From an uncultured Prevotella sp. (GTDB taxonomy: Bacteria; Bacteroidota; Bacteroidia; Bacteroidales; Bacteroidaceae), in NCBI GenBank assembly GCA_900315525.1, contig OMZO01000010.1, forward strand, positions 53,836 to 117,835: 64,000 bases of DNA. The letters are read 5' to 3'. This document shows positions 60,985 through 64,000 of the stretch, in pieces. Below the pieces are notes generated by a model. The model was not told where the DNA came from, made no database searches, and worked only from the letters and a program-made list of their open reading frames with translations. The position numbers were made by a program, and so were the translations under genes. How positions within the stretch are numbered: the first letter of the stretch is position 1; each line of letters begins with the position of its first letter.

Positions 60985-61475
60985 TTATGTAAAACTGCAA
61001 TTATACAAATATGAATTTCTGTAATTCTGCATCATTATGGTACTGGCCGTTATGGGGGCTATGCTGCCCCCTATACCCCCTTCCACGCAACAGAGTTGCG
61101 ATTGCCTATCGCGTCGCGAGGTTTCTACCTTCATCCCGTCGCAACAGCCGCTCTGCGCCTTACACTGTGCGCAGCCCGACTGTTCCCAACGGGAATCAGG
61201 TAGCACACTAAGGGTTATGCCAACCCTTGTGTGCCAGAGTGACCTCTCTGGACTCCGCTCAGGCTCTGCCTAAGTACCGCGAGGGGAGCGGCTCCTCCCC
61301 TTCGAGCCCTACCGCTGGAGTGACCCTCCCCAGACCCCCGCTCAGGACTTTCAGCCCTAAGAACCCGACCAAGGAGAAACGTTCTCCCTGGACTCTCTCG
61401 TCAGAAGGACTGCCACCATGGCATCTTCTGAATTACTGTAAATCTGAATTATATAATTTCTAATTTTATACAATT
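60985..61475. other. Hairpin-rich noncoding region, candidate oriT
   Basis: This 491-base gap directly precedes the relaxase gene. Perfect or near-perfect hairpins: 61054-61071 (GGGGGC/GCCCCC), 61086-61100 (CGCAAC/GTTGCG), 61203-61234 (13 bp with one bulged T, loop ATGCC) and 61373-61387 (GGAGAA/TTCTCC). The core is GC-rich, while its two edges are very AT-rich. Position and structure suggest the transfer origin; the nick site cannot be placed. Confidence 0.6.
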
Positions 61476-63263
61476 ATGAAAACATCAATACATATATGCG
61501 CTGCCAAGTATGGTGCCGAGAAGCACAACAGGCGCGAAAAGGAAATGAAGCATGTTCATTCCGAGTATTCACATCTTAACAAGAGCTGGGAAGCTGAGGA
61601 CTTCAAGTCGGTAGCCGATGAGATCCGTAAGGCCAAGGAACGCTATTCTAGCCATCACTTCTGTCGCAAGGCGAAACTTGACAAGAATGGAAAACAATTG
61701 ACAATGCCTGCTTACGACAAAAGGACGGGCAACCCAATCGTTGACCCAAGAACAGGACGTCAAAAGGTCGTTCCAGAATGGGAACTTGACTTGTCGAAGC
61801 CTAAGAAGATGCCGAAGAACTCAGAACCTATCCGTGAAGGTGTAGCCGTCATCACAGAGGCTACGACGATGGAGCAGATGAAGACTTTGGCTAATCAGAT
61901 TGAGCAACGTTGGGGAATTAAGACCAAAGCCATCTATGCTCACCTTGACGAAGGACATGAGCATCTTGTTACAGACAAGGATCATCTGCAAGGAAAGTAT
62001 CTTGATTCCGCAGAAGGTTCGACAATCTTTCTATGGAACCACCATGCTCACTATGTTTTCGACTGGACTGACCATGAGACTGGCCAGTGCATCAATCTCA
62101 ACCGTCATGATATGTCGGAACTCCAGGACATGTTGGCCAACGCCCTCAAAATGGAACGTGGCAAGAAAAGTGACAAGAAATGGCGCGACGCTCATACTTT
62201 CAAGGCTGAGCAAGAAGCCATACGTGCCAAGGAGGTTGCAGAATATACGGAACGTAAGAAAGAAGAATCGAGGCAGATCCAGAAGAAAATAGAGGCTGGT
62301 AACAGTAAGTTGATCAAACTTCAGGAAGCCATCGACGAATTGCTTTCTGCAACAAGTGTTCCAGAAGAAGAGCTGGAGGCGGTGCCATTTGCTGAAATGA
62401 CATTCTCCTTCCAAGGTTCAAAGGAACCGTTGACCGTTAAAGACCTTATTGACATGACATTGTCACGACTTGACAGGGAAATCAGGACACCCATTCCTAT
62501 GTTGAAGCGTGAAGAATGGCAGAAGGAACGCAATGCCAGGGCTAAAGAGATTGTAACCACTCTTCAGAGCCAGTTACTCAGCGTATCGAAACTACATAAG
62601 AAGAAAATCAATGATGTCGGCAAGAAGATGTATCTCGATGTCAAACAGAAGATCGCCTTAGCTGTTGAGACAGACAAGGAGAATATGGCTTTGAGACAGC
62701 GTATCTCGGAACTTGATGAAAGAGCAGTGGCCCGCGAAAAAAGAAGAGCAGATGCCGCAGAACAGAAAGCACAGGAGCAGACTATGAGAGGTAATCGTGA
62801 AGAGAAGAGAGCCAATGAAGCAGAAAGCCGTCTTTCTGATATAGAGCGTTTCATTCGTTTGTCAGGTGCATCAGAGGCATACGAACATTGGAACTTTCTC
62901 CATTCCGTTGTCGAGAAAGCTGCCCAGGCTCTGGCAGATTGGGCACATAGTACAGCATCTATCTTCAATCATGACGATGAACGCACCATTGGCCAGGGCA
63001 TCATTGCCCAATGCCAGCTAAACGGTCTCGATCCTTACCAAGAGCCTGATCGCATGAAGGCTGCAAACGGTATAGTTGATATGGCGGATTCCATTGTTGG
63101 CAGTATCGGCAGATTCCAATGGGACATCGCTATAACACGTATAGGCCAGCTCGCATCAGAAATGAGACTCTCAACAGGTGGTCAGTCTGTTGGTGGCAGT
63201 AATGACAATGCGGACGAACTGACCAATTGGAATGGTTCTAAGAAACGAGGACTTGGCTTGTAA
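61476..63263 (+). CDS. MOBV-like mobilization relaxase
   Basis: The 595-residue relaxase would nick at oriT and lead the strand into a recipient with help from another element's transfer system. The N-terminal third has the family's metal and catalytic residues: H156, D158, E159, H161 and H163 in YAHLDEGHEH, and H189, H190 and H192 in NHHAHYVFDW. The rest is highly charged coiled coil (residues ~240-480), probably for DNA and partner binding. No VirD4-type coupling protein is coded nearby, so transfer needs a helper element. Confidence 0.85.
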   Translation: MKTSIHICAAKYGAEKHNRREKEMKHVHSEYSHLNKSWEAEDFKSVADEIRKAKERYSSHHFCRKAKLDKNGKQLTMPAYDKRTGNPIVDPRTGRQKVVPEWELDLSKPKKMPKNSEPIREGVAVITEATTMEQMKTLANQIEQRWGIKTKAIYAHLDEGHEHLVTDKDHLQGKYLDSAEGSTIFLWNHHAHYVFDWTDHETGQCINLNRHDMSELQDMLANALKMERGKKSDKKWRDAHTFKAEQEAIRAKEVAEYTERKKEESRQIQKKIEAGNSKLIKLQEAIDELLSATSVPEEELEAVPFAEMTFSFQGSKEPLTVKDLIDMTLSRLDREIRTPIPMLKREEWQKERNARAKEIVTTLQSQLLSVSKLHKKKINDVGKKMYLDVKQKIALAVETDKENMALRQRISELDERAVAREKRRADAAEQKAQEQTMRGNREEKRANEAESRLSDIERFIRLSGASEAYEHWNFLHSVVEKAAQALADWAHSTASIFNHDDERTIGQGIIAQCQLNGLDPYQEPDRMKAANGIVDMADSIVGSIGRFQWDIAITRIGQLASEMRLSTGGQSVGGSNDNADELTNWNGSKKRGLGL

Positions 63264-63274
63264 ATACAAATGTA

Positions 63275-63308
63275 GGGAGGATGAGATTTCTATTTCTCCT
63301 CCCTTTTT
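63275..63308 (+). terminator. Terminator of the relaxase gene
   Basis: A GGGAGGA/TCCTCCC stem with a 15-base loop that can pair further (GAGA/TCTC), then five T. Confidence 0.75.
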
Positions 63309-63338
63309 GCTTTCTTTATGCTATTTTCTTCGATATTA

Positions 63339-63370
63339 TTTGTTTTCTTGCAATATTTTCATTATATTTG
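63339..63370 (+). promoter_or_regulatory. Promoter of the small HTH gene
   Basis: TTTG at 63339-63342, a 20-base spacer and TATATTTG at 63363-63370. Confidence 0.65.
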
Positions 63371-63407
63371 CACACGAAACGCCTAAATATGATAGAATTC
63401 TACTAAA

Positions 63408-63617
63408 ATGAAAGAATATACGCATTATAATCGCATCAAGTCTGTTTTGGCAGAGAAGAACAAAACAGGCACATGGCTCTCAGAACAGATGGGACGCAAT
63501 CTGGGAACAGTATCAAGATGGATGACCAACAAGGTTCAGCCATCAGTAGAACAATTATACGACATCGCCAAGCACCTCGACGTGGATGTTAGGGATTTAT
63601 TGGTATCATCAAAATAA
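63408..63617 (+). CDS. Small XRE-type HTH regulator
   Basis: The 69-residue protein is almost entirely a Cro/C1-type helix-turn-helix (RIKSVLAEKNKTGTWLSEQM; GTVSRWMTNKVQPSVEQLY). It could repress the element's own promoters, such as that of the integrase, but its operator is not shown by the sequence. It may belong to the element or to the chromosome just beyond it. Confidence 0.82.
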   Translation: MKEYTHYNRIKSVLAEKNKTGTWLSEQMGRNLGTVSRWMTNKVQPSVEQLYDIAKHLDVDVRDLLVSSK

Positions 63618-63626
63618 TTATATGTA

Positions 63627-63670
63627 GGGTGTCATTTTGTACAAAAAACGGGGTGTTTTGTGTAAAAAGG
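63627..63670 (+). promoter_or_regulatory. Direct repeats upstream of the LytTR gene
   Basis: GGGTGT...TTTTGT...AAAAA occurs twice, with the GGGTGT starts 24 bases apart (63627 and 63651). The repeats end 34 bases before the -7 element TATCTTTG (63705-63712). They may be regulator sites. Confidence 0.4.
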
Positions 63671-63739
63671 TAATTAAATTAACGTTATAACGCATATTTA
63701 GTGTTATCTTTGCAACATCAAACTTGAAACAGAAATAAT

Positions 63740-64000
63740 ATGGCTCAACAACTGATATATTTCAACTCAAGAGATAGTCTTATCAGAATAGACGTATCAA
63801 AAATTGTTTATTTTGAGGGAGATGGGAATTATACCCATATTGTGACTGCCAACAAGATTAAATCCTGTTTGTCAATGAACTTGGCTCATACAGAGGAAGC
63901 GTTGGCTGCCCAAATTGGAGAACATGCAAAACGTTTCATGCGAATTGGAAAGCGCTATATTGTTAACATGGGATACATTTACATGGTTGACATTCTGAAG
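63740..64000 (+). CDS. LytTR DNA-binding-domain protein, 3' end outside window
   Basis: The frame is open from the ATG at 63740 to the window edge (87 codons). The visible part is a LytTR domain: IYFNSRDSLIRIDVSKIVYF, then EGDGNYTHIVTANKIK and the FMRIGKRYIVNMGYIYMVDI end. No receiver domain precedes it, so it is a stand-alone LytTR regulator. Its own promoter -7 (TATCTTTG, 63705-63712) lies 27 bases upstream. It could be chromosomal or the last gene of the element. Confidence 0.8.
   Translation, partial: MAQQLIYFNSRDSLIRIDVSKIVYFEGDGNYTHIVTANKIKSCLSMNLAHTEEALAAQIGEHAKRFMRIGKRYIVNMGYIYMVDILK

Noticed and set aside
61227-61463. 78-codon frames inside the oriT region
   Set aside because: They run through strong hairpins, are Pro/Ser/Arg-rich, and have no ribosome site.

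Overview
The window reads as chromosome of a Bacteroidota species, most likely a gut or rumen Prevotellaceae. Reasons: many genes are preceded by the Bacteroidota-type promoter (TTTG, 19-20 bases, TAnnTTTG); there is a TonB-dependent receptor next to a DUF4249-type lipoprotein; RluB carries a long Gly/Gln/Arg/Tyr-rich head; several messages look leaderless; and a Bacteroides-style mobilizable element closes the window. No rRNA, CRISPR array or prophage was seen. Family names come from recognising motifs by eye, not from searches. Layout. 1-508 is the tail of a membrane protein. 809-3481 is an unrecognised two-gene pair: a helical, charged protein and a ComEC-like metallo-beta-lactamase-fold hydrolase. 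nagB follows (3586-4380). 4847-17010 is a surface-glycan locus of about 12 kb, closely packed or overlapping on the plus strand: Wzy-like polymerase, MurJ/Wzx-like flippase, serine-acetyltransferase-like enzyme, three glycosyltransferases, a CDP-alcohol phosphotransferase homologue, a LicD-family protein, a cytidylyltransferase fused to a Gfo/Idh/MocA oxidoreductase, an SDR, a PLP sugar aminotransferase and a PglC-like initiating transferase. The genes run from very AT-rich at the left to average composition at the right, so the locus looks mosaic. The central five genes suggest that the organism makes a CDP-activated polyol and attaches its phosphate to the glycan. 17011-19402 holds a DUF4143 AAA ATPase preceded by 23-bp tandem repeats and bracketed by two diverged copies of a multi-hairpin repeat whose stems co-vary. 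This is one of the least explained parts of the window. 19403-56638 is ordinary core genome with higher GC: GH31 glycosidase, phenylacetate-CoA ligase plus ACT protein, tRNA-Val, purB, RluB, asnS, CvfB, LolD-type ATPase, a CPA2 antiporter, asd, lipoproteins, TonB receptor, the rsfS-ftsH-cdsA operon, tRNA-Gln, a DUF349 protein, a CorA with a structured leader, pepD, a four-helix-bundle protein, a flippase-like membrane protein, a 30-residue microprotein, rsmA, a candidate noncoding RNA, and an operon dld-like / RelA-SpoT / MATE / cyclophilin divergent from a lactate permease. 56785-63617 is an integrative mobilizable element: tyrosine integrase, unknown protein, excisionase-like HTH, replication-type HTH protein, DnaC-like ATPase, a hairpin-rich oriT candidate, a MOBV-like relaxase and a small HTH protein. 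The window ends inside a LytTR-domain gene. Genes known only from their reading frame, and starts moved from the longest frame to a better-supported codon, are marked in the entries.
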